From Candidatus Omnitrophota bacterium (lineage in GTDB: Bacteria > Omnitrophota > Gorgyraeia > 2-01-FULL-45-10), in the NCBI GenBank assembly GCA_022703295.1, contig JAKLDX010000016.1, positions 1-14,293 of the forward strand: a DNA stretch of 14,293 nucleotides. Reading direction: 5' to 3'. Under the pieces are notes generated by a model that saw only the letters and a program-made list of their open reading frames with translations, did not search any database and was not told the DNA's origin. Numbering within the stretch: position 1 is the first letter of the stretch; every line of letters starts with the position of its first letter. This document shows positions 7,701 to 13,321 of this stretch, in pieces. A program made the translations under genes and the position numbers.

Positions 7701-7715
7701 ATTATATTTTCTAAA
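7693..7715. promoter_or_regulatory. Perfect AT-rich palindrome, candidate feoAB operator
   Basis: Nine-base arms TTTAGAAAA and TTTTCTAAA flank a 5-bp centre (7702-7706). The site spans the thi4 stop codon (7711-7713) and the -35 region of feoAB. It has the symmetry and size of sites bound by dimeric metalloregulators such as Fur or DtxR, but it matches neither consensus that I know closely. A short terminator for thi4 is the alternative, but no T-run follows on the minus strand. Confidence 0.45.
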
Positions 7716-8493
7716 TCCGGATCTTTAGTCTTTTTATCAAATCCTCGGCGACCTTCTTCCCGGATAAAAGCATTCCTCCGAATATAGGCCCCATCCTCGG
7801 CCCTCCAAACACGGCATTCGCGCACATACCGCAGACATAAAGGCCCGGCGCGGCTTCCCTGGAATTTTTTACTATTAATTCTTCGGCCACCTCGGCCCAC
7901 ATAGATTGTTCGCCCATTACTTTGCCGCTTTCGGTCTTCAGCGCTATGCCGGACTTCCTCTCTATTATATGCGCCACCTCCGCGGCATGGCCTGTCGCGT
8001 CAATTACAAAGCGCGCGGCCATCGTGATCGGGTCGACATGCAGCTTCGCCATTTCAACAGCCGTCCAATTCAATACCAGGCCGCATATCCTGTCCTTCCT
8101 TATCATCACATCTTCGGCACTGATCAGATTAAATATCTTTGCCCCGGCCTTTACCGCAGCGGAACATATTGTCGACACGGCTTCTATGGAATCGGCCATG
8201 TAATAACCCTTATCATAAAGCCTTACCCCTACGCCCATTTCATCCAGAATGCTCTTAGCTTTCTCCTGGACGACGATTTCGTTGAACATTATTCCCCCTC
8301 CCCACATGCCGCCGCCCACGGATAGCTTTCGCTCGAAAATAGCCACTTTCTTCCCCGCCCTGGCCAGGTAATAAGCGCACACCATACCAGCCGGTCCTGC
8401 ACCGACTATCGCCACATCGACCTCCAGGCATCCGATTAGCTTGTCGTTATAAGTCTTTATTATAGCCTTAGATATTTTTATCTCATCCAACAT
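7711..8493 (-). CDS. thi4: Thi4-family thiazole synthase, sulfide-dependent (His) type
   Basis: Makes the ADP-thiazole precursor of thiamine from NAD and glycine. At 260 residues it has the usual size. Motifs: the dinucleotide-binding VAIVGAGPAGMVCAYYLA (27-44), the acidic FER end of the Rossmann unit, GGGMWGGGIMF (60-70), LHVDP at 151-155, DATGH (165-169), and the C-terminal GGPRMGPIFGGMLLSGKK (230-247). Yeast Thi4 donates its own Cys205 and works once; here that position appears to be His152, as in the Methanocaldococcus enzyme, which uses free sulfide with Fe(II) catalytically. Annotations of the family as ribulose-1,5-biphosphate synthetase are old names. The gene has AGGAGG 8 nt before the ATG and lies behind a TPP riboswitch with terminator, consistent with repression by thiamine pyrophosphate. 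The neighbouring feoAB and cysK fit its iron and sulfide needs. Confidence 0.94.
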   Translation of the reverse strand: MLDEIKISKAIIKTYNDKLIGCLEVDVAIVGAGPAGMVCAYYLARAGKKVAIFERKLSVGGGMWGGGIMFNEIVVQEKAKSILDEMGVGVRLYDKGYYMADSIEAVSTICSAAVKAGAKIFNLISAEDVMIRKDRICGLVLNWTAVEMAKLHVDPITMAARFVIDATGHAAEVAHIIERKSGIALKTESGKVMGEQSMWAEVAEELIVKNSREAAPGLYVCGMCANAVFGGPRMGPIFGGMLLSGKKVAEDLIKRLKIRI

Positions 8494-8514
8494 TGTCTTG
8501 CCCTCCTTATAAAT

Positions 8515-8543
8515 AAAAAACCCTTATGCCAGCACATAAGGGT
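8515..8543 (-). terminator. Riboswitch-controlled intrinsic terminator before thi4
   Basis: A perfect 9-bp stem (ACCCTTATG pairing with CATAAGGGT) with a 6-nt loop TGCTGG is followed by a run of T (TTTTTTATTT reading through 8511-8520). It ends just before the thi4 ribosome-binding site, which is AGGAGG 8 nt from the ATG. Confidence 0.88.
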
Positions 8544-8581
8544 ACGTTTTATATTTCTTCCCTCCGCTGGCATTACCCAGA

Positions 8582-8675
8582 TCATTCTACTCCGCCCAAA
8601 GCTTTTCAGCTTTGAGCTTCGAAGAATGACCCCTACGAAGCATTCTATAGTTTATGAATTGAATGCGAAGTAGGG
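8582..8675. repeat. 94-nt two-hairpin insertion in the TPP aptamer (REP/MITE-like)
   Basis: It lies between AACCTGA and TCTGGG of the aptamer. Hairpin 1 (8631-8675) pairs CCCTAC and GCATTC with GAATGC and GTAGGG around a 3-nt internal loop. Hairpin 2 (8582-8629) has outer arms TCATTCT/AGAATGA and an inner 10-bp stem (GCTCAAAGCT/AGCTTTGGGC, one G-U) closed by a GAAA tetraloop. TGA occurs at both edges (8582-8584 and 8676-8678), which could be a 3-bp target duplication. It has no coding capacity. The shape resembles repetitive extragenic palindromes. Confidence 0.7.
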
Positions 8676-8777
8676 TCAGGTTATTCGGGTCATCCGCTTG
8701 GACTCCGCGGAACTCTCAGGCCGCCCCTACGACCTCCCCGCCCATTTGTTTTTATTATTTCATCCGCCCCCTTTCTT

Positions 8778-9818
8778 CTATTTTGACTTTTTTAAATATT
8801 CTTCGAATTTTCCCCAGAACGGGTCCACCTTAGGATGTTCCAGCCTGTGTTTCTTACCTTCCTTAATGATGTTTATACCTTCTTTTTCACTGACGGCCTC
8901 ACCGACTATACTTGCCTGGATGCCTTCTTTCTTAAGTGCCGCGATGACGTCCCCGGACCTTTCTTTTTTTGCCGTAGCCAAAAGCGTCCCCTCGCTGATG
9001 GCGATATACGGGTCTATATCAAAACATTCGCACGTTTTCCTTACCTCGTCCTGAAGGATTATTTTTTCCTGGTAAATATTCATGCCGACCTTGCTGTGCG
9101 AGGCCATCTCGTATAGGCCGCCGAAGACGCCGCACTCCGTCGCGTCATGCATCGCCGTAACGCCGCCTACCGACGCCGCTACGTGCGCGTCCCTGACCGT
9201 CGACATCTGATAATAGACGTCTTGCGCGCGCCGGACGAATTCTTTGCCGTATTCTTCCTGCAGAAATTGCGGAAAATAAGCCGCCATGAGGCCCGTCGTT
9301 TCTATTGCCGGGCCCTTAGATACGATTATGTCATCCCCGGGCCGCACTTTCGGTATTATGAGTTTTCCCTTTTTATCGATCCCGACCATTGTGGCGCCGC
9401 CGACCATCGGATAGTTGCATCCGGCATATCTCGCGGTATGGCCTGTCACCACAGTTATCCCGAGTTTTTTGCATTCGGAATCAACTGTGTTCCACATCCT
9501 TACAAGCTCGTGCTCGGTCATTTCCGGAGGAAGGTTGAGATCTATGGATAAATACCGCGGCCGTATGCCGCTAACAGCGACGTCACTTGCTATGATATGG
9601 ACGGCAAACCACGCCGCCTTCTCCACCCCCAGCTCCCTGGCGATGTAAAACGGGTCCGTGGAAATGACAACCACATTATCGTCAAGGTCTATGACGCCGA
9701 AGTCAACCCCGTGCTGCGGTTTTACGAGCACGGTCGAGTCTTCTTTGCCTAGATGCGGATATATGAACTTATTAAAAAATTCGGGATGTATCTTTCCCAG
9801 TGCCGGTAATTTTTCCAT
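8778..9818 (-). CDS. PurM/HypE/ThiL-superfamily (AIR synthase-related) protein under TPP riboswitch control
   Basis: A 346-residue cytoplasmic protein of the ATP-binding AIR synthase superfamily (PurM, SelD, HypE, ThiL). The N-terminal AIRS domain shows VVISTDPFYI (50-59), AVHIIASDVAVSGIRPRYLSI (72-92) and GITVVTGHTAR (120-130); the C-terminal domain has GDDIIVSKG (161-169), HDATECGVFGGLYEMA (224-239) and AISEGTLLAT (273-282). It lacks the C-terminal Cys peptide of true HypE, and no hydrogenase gene is near. Because it is preceded by a TPP riboswitch and followed by thi4, it probably works in thiamine metabolism, perhaps as a kinase or ATP-dependent step replacing a standard enzyme such as ThiL; that role is inference. 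AAAGGG lies just upstream of the ATG. A generic HypE annotation would be misleading. Confidence 0.85.
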   Translation of the reverse strand: MEKLPALGKIHPEFFNKFIYPHLGKEDSTVLVKPQHGVDFGVIDLDDNVVVISTDPFYIARELGVEKAAWFAVHIIASDVAVSGIRPRYLSIDLNLPPEMTEHELVRMWNTVDSECKKLGITVVTGHTARYAGCNYPMVGGATMVGIDKKGKLIIPKVRPGDDIIVSKGPAIETTGLMAAYFPQFLQEEYGKEFVRRAQDVYYQMSTVRDAHVAASVGGVTAMHDATECGVFGGLYEMASHSKVGMNIYQEKIILQDEVRKTCECFDIDPYIAISEGTLLATAKKERSGDVIAALKKEGIQASIVGEAVSEKEGINIIKEGKKHRLEHPKVDPFWGKFEEYLKKSK

Positions 9819-9840
9819 TTTCCCTTTCCGTTATTTCTTA

Positions 9841-9876
9841 TAAAATAAAAGCCCTCATGCGCCAGGCAAAAGGGCT
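9841..9876 (-). terminator. Riboswitch-controlled intrinsic terminator before the HypE-like gene
   Basis: The stem AGCCCTTTTG/CATGAGGGCT (9850-9876; one G-U and one T-T mismatch) has the 7-nt loop CCTGGCG and is followed by TTTTATTTTA. Transcripts that read through from the upstream NUDIX operon would also end here when TPP is bound. Confidence 0.88.
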
Positions 9877-9975
9877 CTTTCTTCGTTCCCCACGCTGGCA
9901 TTACCCAGATCGGGTCTTATGGGTAATCTGCTTTCAGCAGAACTCTCAGGCCGAGTTACGGCCTCCCCGTGTCAT
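9841..9975 (-). promoter_or_regulatory. TPP riboswitch (aptamer plus terminator) of the HypE-like gene
   Basis: The minus strand reads CACGGGGAGG, a P3 hairpin (GGCCG/CGGCC), CTGAGA (9944-9949), an extra hairpin TCTGCT-GAA-AGCAGA, TTACCC, then GACCCGATCTGGGTAATG, CCAGCG and TGGGGA, an uninterrupted THI box. A terminator follows at 9841-9876. The terminator loop contains CTGGC, complementary to GCCAG of P5 plus one G-U pair, the same switching layout as in the thi4 riboswitch but with shorter pairing. TPP should cause termination before the gene at 9818. Confidence 0.95.
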
Positions 9976-9983
9976 TTGTTTAC

Positions 9984-10012
9984 ATTAAACCACTTTGTAT
10001 ATCCTATGTCAA
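9984..10012 (-). promoter_or_regulatory. Sigma-70-type promoter of the TPP-regulated HypE-like gene
   Basis: TTGACA (10007-10012) and TTTAAT (9984-9989, 5 of 6) are 17 bp apart on the minus strand. The -35 box begins 1 bp after the stop codon of the cupin gene. Transcription would start near 9977, just before the aptamer. No comparably good promoter precedes the thi4 riboswitch, so thi4 is probably cotranscribed from here. Confidence 0.8.
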
Positions 10013-10013
10013 A

Positions 10014-10430
10014 CTATTTTGCCCGGATGGCGGATCTCAGCATATAATATTCGGTCGTGACTTCCGCGTTCTCGAATATTTTTATCTCACATTCTTTCGA
10101 TATCGCGGTAACGTTATGCCAAATACCCTTTTTCAGCACCACGGGCCTGTCCAGCAAAAACATTTCGCATTTTTCGGGTGTTTTATCCGAGGCCAGCGCT
10201 ATCGCTGCCTTGCCCTTAACGGGCTCGAACGTCTCGAGGCTGTCCGGATGACTCTCAAGCTTCACGATTTTTTTATTTCTCAGGATAAGATACCCTATCC
10301 TCCAGCCTCCCGATCTTTCTTTCAGCAGGATATCGTACTTGTCGCCCTGCCCGTCGTCTTTGATAAAGCTTCGGTCGATTATCCATCCGTAAGGCTTTAT
10401 GTTCTTTTGTGTAAGTTTTTTTATCTTCAT
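10014..10430 (-). CDS. Ureidoglycolate lyase-like cupin (AllA family)
   Basis: A 138-residue protein resembling the ureidoglycolate lyase (AllA, PF04115) family, a cupin-like beta-barrel. Matching regions are the N-terminal MKIKKLTQKNIKPYGWIID, the block ESHPDSLETFEPVKGKAAIAL (59-79), comparable to ERHPLGTQAFIPMKGE of AllA, and LKKGIWHNVTAI (99-110), comparable to HRNVWHHPLF. Of AllA's clustered histidines only His61 and His105 are seen here, so the catalytic role is uncertain. No purine-degradation genes are nearby. I chose ATG 10430 because it overlaps the upstream TGA as ATGA and gives the family-like N-terminus; a longer frame to 10517 runs through the end of the upstream gene and adds a low-complexity leader. 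It is probably a sugar-acid or metabolite-handling cupin of unknown substrate. Confidence 0.72.
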   Translation of the reverse strand: MKIKKLTQKNIKPYGWIIDRSFIKDDGQGDKYDILLKERSGGWRIGYLILRNKKIVKLESHPDSLETFEPVKGKAAIALASDKTPEKCEMFLLDRPVVLKKGIWHNVTAISKECEIKIFENAEVTTEYYMLRSAIRAK

Positions 10431-12280
10431 AATGAATTGATCTTTAAAAAATACCCCTTTAAGTATTCCGTCTCCGGTATGGACTTCACTATCGGGTGAT
10501 CCTCCGCCTGATGGCACCGCTTTATAATAGCCATCTTCTTGCCGGCCTTCGCAGCCGTGTCTTTTAATATCGCGGAGAATGCCGCGTTCGGCATGTTATG
10601 AGAGCAGGAGAATGTCGCCAGAATACCGCCTTCCGCGAGCGCCTTCATCGCCAGGAGGTTCAGCTCGGCATAGCCTTTCGACGCGCTGGCAAGAGATTCC
10701 CTGTTCTTTAGGAATGACGGAGGGTCAACTATTATGATATCGAACTTTTCTCCGGAATCGCATGCTTTCTTGACAGCCTCAAATGCATCGGCTTTCATGA
10801 ATTCGATCTTTCCGCCGACGCCGTTAAGAGCGGCATTTTTTCGGCCAAGCGAAAGCCAGTCTTCTTTTATATCGATGCCCCGCGTGTATTCTGCCCCGCC
10901 GAGAGCACACCATACGGAAAAGCCTCCCGTATAGCAGAAAAGATCCAGGACTTTTTTGTTTTTACAAAAATCACCGATCGCCATGCGCGACTTTCGCTGG
11001 TCCAGATAGAACCCGGTCTTATGCCCTTTCTCGATATCCACCAAAAACTTTGCCTTGCCTTCGGATATCTCGATAAGCCCGGAACCCGTACCGCCGTGCC
11101 ATGACGCGACATCTTTAAGGCCTTCCAGTTTTCTGAAAGGCGAAACACTTTTCTCGTATATATACGCCGGGACCAGGACCTGCCTTATGCCTTCCAGAAC
11201 CAGCGGCTTTAATTTGTCCATCCCAAGTGTAAGCATCTGGAAAACTGCCGTATCCCGGTACGTGTCTATGATAAGGCCGGGCAACCCATCCGCCTCGCTG
11301 AACACTACCCGGTAAGCGTTGGTAAGAGCTGCTATTTTATCCCGTTTGCCGGCGGCTTTTTTTATCTTATCGCTTATAAAATTATCATCGATCACCTCAT
11401 CGGAGCCGGTAAACATCCTTATGGCAATATCGGACCTGGGATTATAATAACCGCGTCCCATGAATTTTCCGGATGCGTCAAATACCTTAATTATGTCCCC
11501 GGGCTTTATCGCCGCATCCGTTTTTAATAGTTGTTGTTTGAATATCCACGGGTGGCCGCTCTTCACGATACCTTTTCTGCCGGTCCTTAAGCGCACGGAT
11601 TTTTCTTTCCGCGGCGCTTTTACGCGCGAAGCGCCAGGTTGCGGAAAACCTATATCAGCCACAATGAGATTGCCCAGATATTTTTCCGCGTCCGTACTTT
11701 TAAATCCCGCCTTAGGATGCCCGAACGTTACGGTCGCCCGGGCCTTAACTGCAACCGGAAGCGCTGAGCCGGTATCCGCGTCAAGGCCGCTCGGCACATC
11801 GGCTGATATCACAGGCACATCAATAGAATTTATCTTCCCGATGACCTTTATATAAAAATCCTCGAGCTTCCCTTTTATGCCGATGCCGAATATAGCGTCG
11901 ATAATAACATCGGGTTTGCCCAATTTTTCGAACGCGCCGGAAATCTCTTCTTCTTTGGAAATAAATTCAGGCTTTAAACCTAACGTGAGGATCTTTTCAA
12001 GATTGGAATTTGTCTCCGGGCTGAGGGACTTCGGTTTGCCGATAAAAAAGACGGTTACATCGTAACCGTCTTTAAAAAGGAATCTCGCCGCCACAAGCCC
12101 GTCGCCGCCGTTATTACCGTATCCGCAAAATACCGCCGCCCTGCCTTTTGAAACAAGCTTCTCTGCTTCGACGGCCACGGCCCTGCCGGCATTTTCCATT
12201 AAATCGATAGCGGGAATGCCGCACTCCTCGATAGCGTACTTATCGATCTCTTTCATCTGAGCTGCCGTGACATATTGCAT
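10427..12280 (-). CDS. Fusion: NAD(P)H-hydrate epimerase (YjeF_N) plus RlmI-like 23S rRNA m5C methyltransferase
   Basis: One open frame of 617 codons carries two unrelated enzymes. Residues below count from the TTG at 12298; I prefer ATG 12280 (residue 7), two bp after the NUDIX stop. Residues 7-220 are NnrE/YjeF_N, which repairs R-NAD(P)HX: ENAGR (35-39), GYGNNGGDGLVAAR (59-72), DAIFGIG (134-140), ADVPSGLDADTG (166-177), TFGHPKAG (191-198). After a short linker, residues 232-623 are a complete RlmI-type protein: PUA domain (RKGIVKSGHPWIF, GRGYYNPRSDIAIRMF), then a SAM methyltransferase with DLFCYTGGFSVW (452-463), IVDPPSFLKN (523-532) and catalytic-type Cys565 in SCSHN, predicted to methylate 23S rRNA C1962. 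NnrE is normally alone or fused to the NnrD dehydratase, not to RlmI. No internal stop, frameshift or good internal start is seen at the junction. Confidence 0.93.
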   Translation of the reverse strand: MQYVTAAQMKEIDKYAIEECGIPAIDLMENAGRAVAVEAEKLVSKGRAAVFCGYGNNGGDGLVAARFLFKDGYDVTVFFIGKPKSLSPETNSNLEKILTLGLKPEFISKEEEISGAFEKLGKPDVIIDAIFGIGIKGKLEDFYIKVIGKINSIDVPVISADVPSGLDADTGSALPVAVKARATVTFGHPKAGFKSTDAEKYLGNLIVADIGFPQPGASRVKAPRKEKSVRLRTGRKGIVKSGHPWIFKQQLLKTDAAIKPGDIIKVFDASGKFMGRGYYNPRSDIAIRMFTGSDEVIDDNFISDKIKKAAGKRDKIAALTNAYRVVFSEADGLPGLIIDTYRDTAVFQMLTLGMDKLKPLVLEGIRQVLVPAYIYEKSVSPFRKLEGLKDVASWHGGTGSGLIEISEGKAKFLVDIEKGHKTGFYLDQRKSRMAIGDFCKNKKVLDLFCYTGGFSVWCALGGAEYTRGIDIKEDWLSLGRKNAALNGVGGKIEFMKADAFEAVKKACDSGEKFDIIIVDPPSFLKNRESLASASKGYAELNLLAMKALAEGGILATFSCSHNMPNAAFSAILKDTAAKAGKKMAIIKRCHQAEDHPIVKSIPETEYLKGYFLKINSL

Positions 12281-12282
12281 CG

Positions 12283-12792
12283 TTATAACCAGCCGCAAAA
12301 GGCAAGCGCCGTAATAGTCTTCGCGTCAACTATCTTGCCCTGTTTAAAAAGCCTCTTGATCTCGGTTTTATTAAAGATACGGCTTTCTATCACTTCGTCT
12401 TTTTCGGCTATCCTCTCCTCTTTACTCAGGCCTTCGGCCTTGTATATGAATATTTTTTCGGTCGAATAACCGGGGACCGGGTAAATCTTTCCGAGGAATG
12501 TAAATTTTTTCGCGCCGTATCCTGTCTCTTCTATTATTTCGCGCCTGGCGCAGGCGAGCGGAGCTTCGCCTTTATCGAGGGTTCCCGCGGGAAGTTCATA
12601 AATATAGGAGCCTATGACCGGCCTCAGCTGCCTGAGCATTATTATTTTATCCTTCGAGAGGAAAGGAACTATTAACGCCGCGCCCGGATGGCGTATCATC
12701 TCGAAAGTGGCAACATATCCGTTCGGCAACCGCTCTTTCTTGACAAATACCGTGAGCAACCTTCCTTTGAATACCTGTTTCATCTTCTTCAT
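12283..12792 (-). CDS. NUDIX hydrolase, ADP-ribose pyrophosphatase-like
   Basis: A 169-residue cytoplasmic hydrolase of nucleoside diphosphates linked to another group. The Nudix box fits GX5EX7REUXEEXGU exactly: Gly70, Glu76, Arg84-Glu85 and Glu88-Glu89 with Gly91, within ELPAGTLDKGE and REIIEETGY. The preceding HPGAALIVPF and LRQLRPVIGSYIYELPAG, and YPVPGYSTEKIFIYKA after the box, are typical of ADP-ribose pyrophosphatases (NudF group), which split ADP-ribose to AMP and ribose 5-phosphate. It is the first gene of an operon whose next gene repairs NAD(P)HX, so both act on NAD-derived compounds. The ATG at 12792 lies 8 nt after a TATAAT box, without a Shine-Dalgarno; the fourth codon (12783) is an alternative start. 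Confidence 0.9.
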   Translation of the reverse strand: MKKMKQVFKGRLLTVFVKKERLPNGYVATFEMIRHPGAALIVPFLSKDKIIMLRQLRPVIGSYIYELPAGTLDKGEAPLACARREIIEETGYGAKKFTFLGKIYPVPGYSTEKIFIYKAEGLSKEERIAEKDEVIESRIFNKTEIKRLFKQGKIVDAKTITALAFCGWL

Positions 12793-12800
12793 ATGTAGGT

Positions 12801-12829
12801 ATTATACTAAAGAAATCCCTGGTCTGCCA
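12801..12829 (-). promoter_or_regulatory. Probable promoter of the NUDIX operon
   Basis: A perfect TATAAT (12801-12806) on the minus strand lies 8 nt before the NUDIX ATG at 12792. The sequence 17 bp upstream (TGGCAG, 12824-12829) matches the -35 consensus at only 2 of 6 positions, so the promoter may need an activator or another sigma factor, or may not be used. If used, the transcript would be essentially leaderless. Confidence 0.5.
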
Positions 12830-12834
12830 TTGAT

Positions 12835-13059
12835 AAATTTTTACGGGTCCTGTCGCGCGGGCGCCTTTACGTGCTCCTAGCTCGCATGGGGTTCACAATT
12901 GGACTTAAAATCTGTACGGGTGTCTGTATGGGCACCAGGATTACCGGTCGGGGGTAATTCTTGCGTTTTTAAGTCTGTAATCCTAAGCGGTGCCCACCCC
13001 CATCCCATGCTCGCTAGTGCGCGCGTAAAGGCTAACCCGCGCACCACCCGTAAAAATTT
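12835..13059. repeat. 225-bp nested imperfect palindrome (structured RNA or MITE-like element)
   Basis: Seven paired segments nest in order: AAATTTTTACGGGT (12835-12848) with 13046-13059 (14 bp); GCGCGGG (12855) with 13036-13042; GCCTTTACG (12863) with 13024-13032; CTAGC (12877) with 13013-13017; GCATGGG (12884) with 13004-13010; TGGGCACC (12929) with 12989-12996; AGGATTAC (12937) with 12977-12984. Two other pairings compete with or cross the core: GACTTAAAA (12902-12910) with 12967-12975 (9 bp), and ATTACC with GGTAAT (12940-12958). No open frame looks coding. The flanks show no obvious target duplication. The rest of the gap, 13060-13321, holds smaller palindromes listed separately. Confidence 0.65.
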
Positions 13060-13077
13060 TCCTCCCCAGCCCCTCCT

Positions 13078-13228
13078 CAAAATTTTTTCGCTTCTGTCGA
13101 TGGCGGAACTTACGGGGACCGCCTGGAGCGACTGTTCAAAATTTTGATACATTGGGCGGTCCAGAAAGGCCAGACAAACCGCGCCATTGTTTTAACTATT
13201 TGCGGGTTGGATGGCCATCAAAATTTTG
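13078..13228. repeat. Three copies of CAAAATTTT(G) and an 8-bp inverted repeat
   Basis: CAAAATTTT occurs at 13078-13086, 13137-13146 (with final G) and 13219-13228 (with final G); the 10-mer CAAAATTTTG is self-complementary. The middle copy sits inside the loop of a larger inverted repeat, GGACCGCC (13116-13123) with GGCGGTCC (13155-13162). No gene is recognisable in this stretch on either strand. Confidence 0.45.
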
Positions 13229-13232
13229 CACA

Positions 13233-13259
13233 GCAAATTGCATGCCCAATGCAATTTGC
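13233..13259. repeat. Perfect 11-bp hairpin
   Basis: GCAAATTGCAT and ATGCAATTTGC are exact reverse complements around the 5-base loop gccca. There is no T-run after it on either strand, so it is not a typical intrinsic terminator. It could be a protein-binding palindrome or part of a structured transcript. Confidence 0.5.
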
Positions 13260-13321
13260 GGCAAGCGGAAGGTGGGACCCGGAAGTTCCAAGCCTACGCT
13301 TGAAAACGAGAAAATTTCCAC

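Larger units (their letters stand above)
8515..8745 (-). promoter_or_regulatory. TPP riboswitch of thi4, aptamer interrupted by a 94-nt insertion, with terminator
   Basis: The minus strand carries the THI-box landmarks in order: CGGGGAGG (P2 start, near 8740), a P3 hairpin, CCTGAGAG (8713-8720), an extra small hairpin, TGACCC (P2 return), AACCTGA (8676-8682), then after an insertion TCTGGGTAATGCCAGCG (P5) and GGAGGGA (P4 return, ending near 8558). Removing 8582-8675 restores a normal aptamer without a scar. An intrinsic terminator follows at 8515-8543. Its loop and 3' arm contain GCTGGCAT, complementary over 8 bp to ATGCCAGC of P5, so the free aptamer could pair with the terminator and open it. 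Ligand binding would therefore favour termination before thi4. Whether the insertion still allows TPP binding is unknown. Confidence 0.9.

Noticed and set aside
7695..7713. Intrinsic terminator of thi4
   Set aside because: The stem is AT-rich and is not followed by a T-run on the minus strand; its overlap with the feoAB -35 makes an operator more likely.
8778..9818. Calling the AIRS-type protein a hydrogenase maturation factor HypE
   Set aside because: The C-terminal cysteine peptide of HypE is absent, there are no hydrogenase genes nearby, and a TPP riboswitch controls it.
10431..10517. An upstream ATG giving the cupin a 29-residue N-terminal extension
   Set aside because: It lies inside the rRNA methyltransferase coding region; the ATGA overlap at 10427-10430 gives a better start and a family-like N-terminus.
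12281..12298. TTG start at 12298 for the NnrE-RlmI fusion
   Set aside because: It overlaps the end of the NUDIX gene and adds non-family residues; the ATG at 12280 begins the usual YjeF_N N-terminus.
12835..13259. CRISPR array or tRNA gene in the gap
   Set aside because: The repeats are inverted and irregularly spaced, not direct repeats with spacers, and no tRNA T-loop or acceptor pattern was found.
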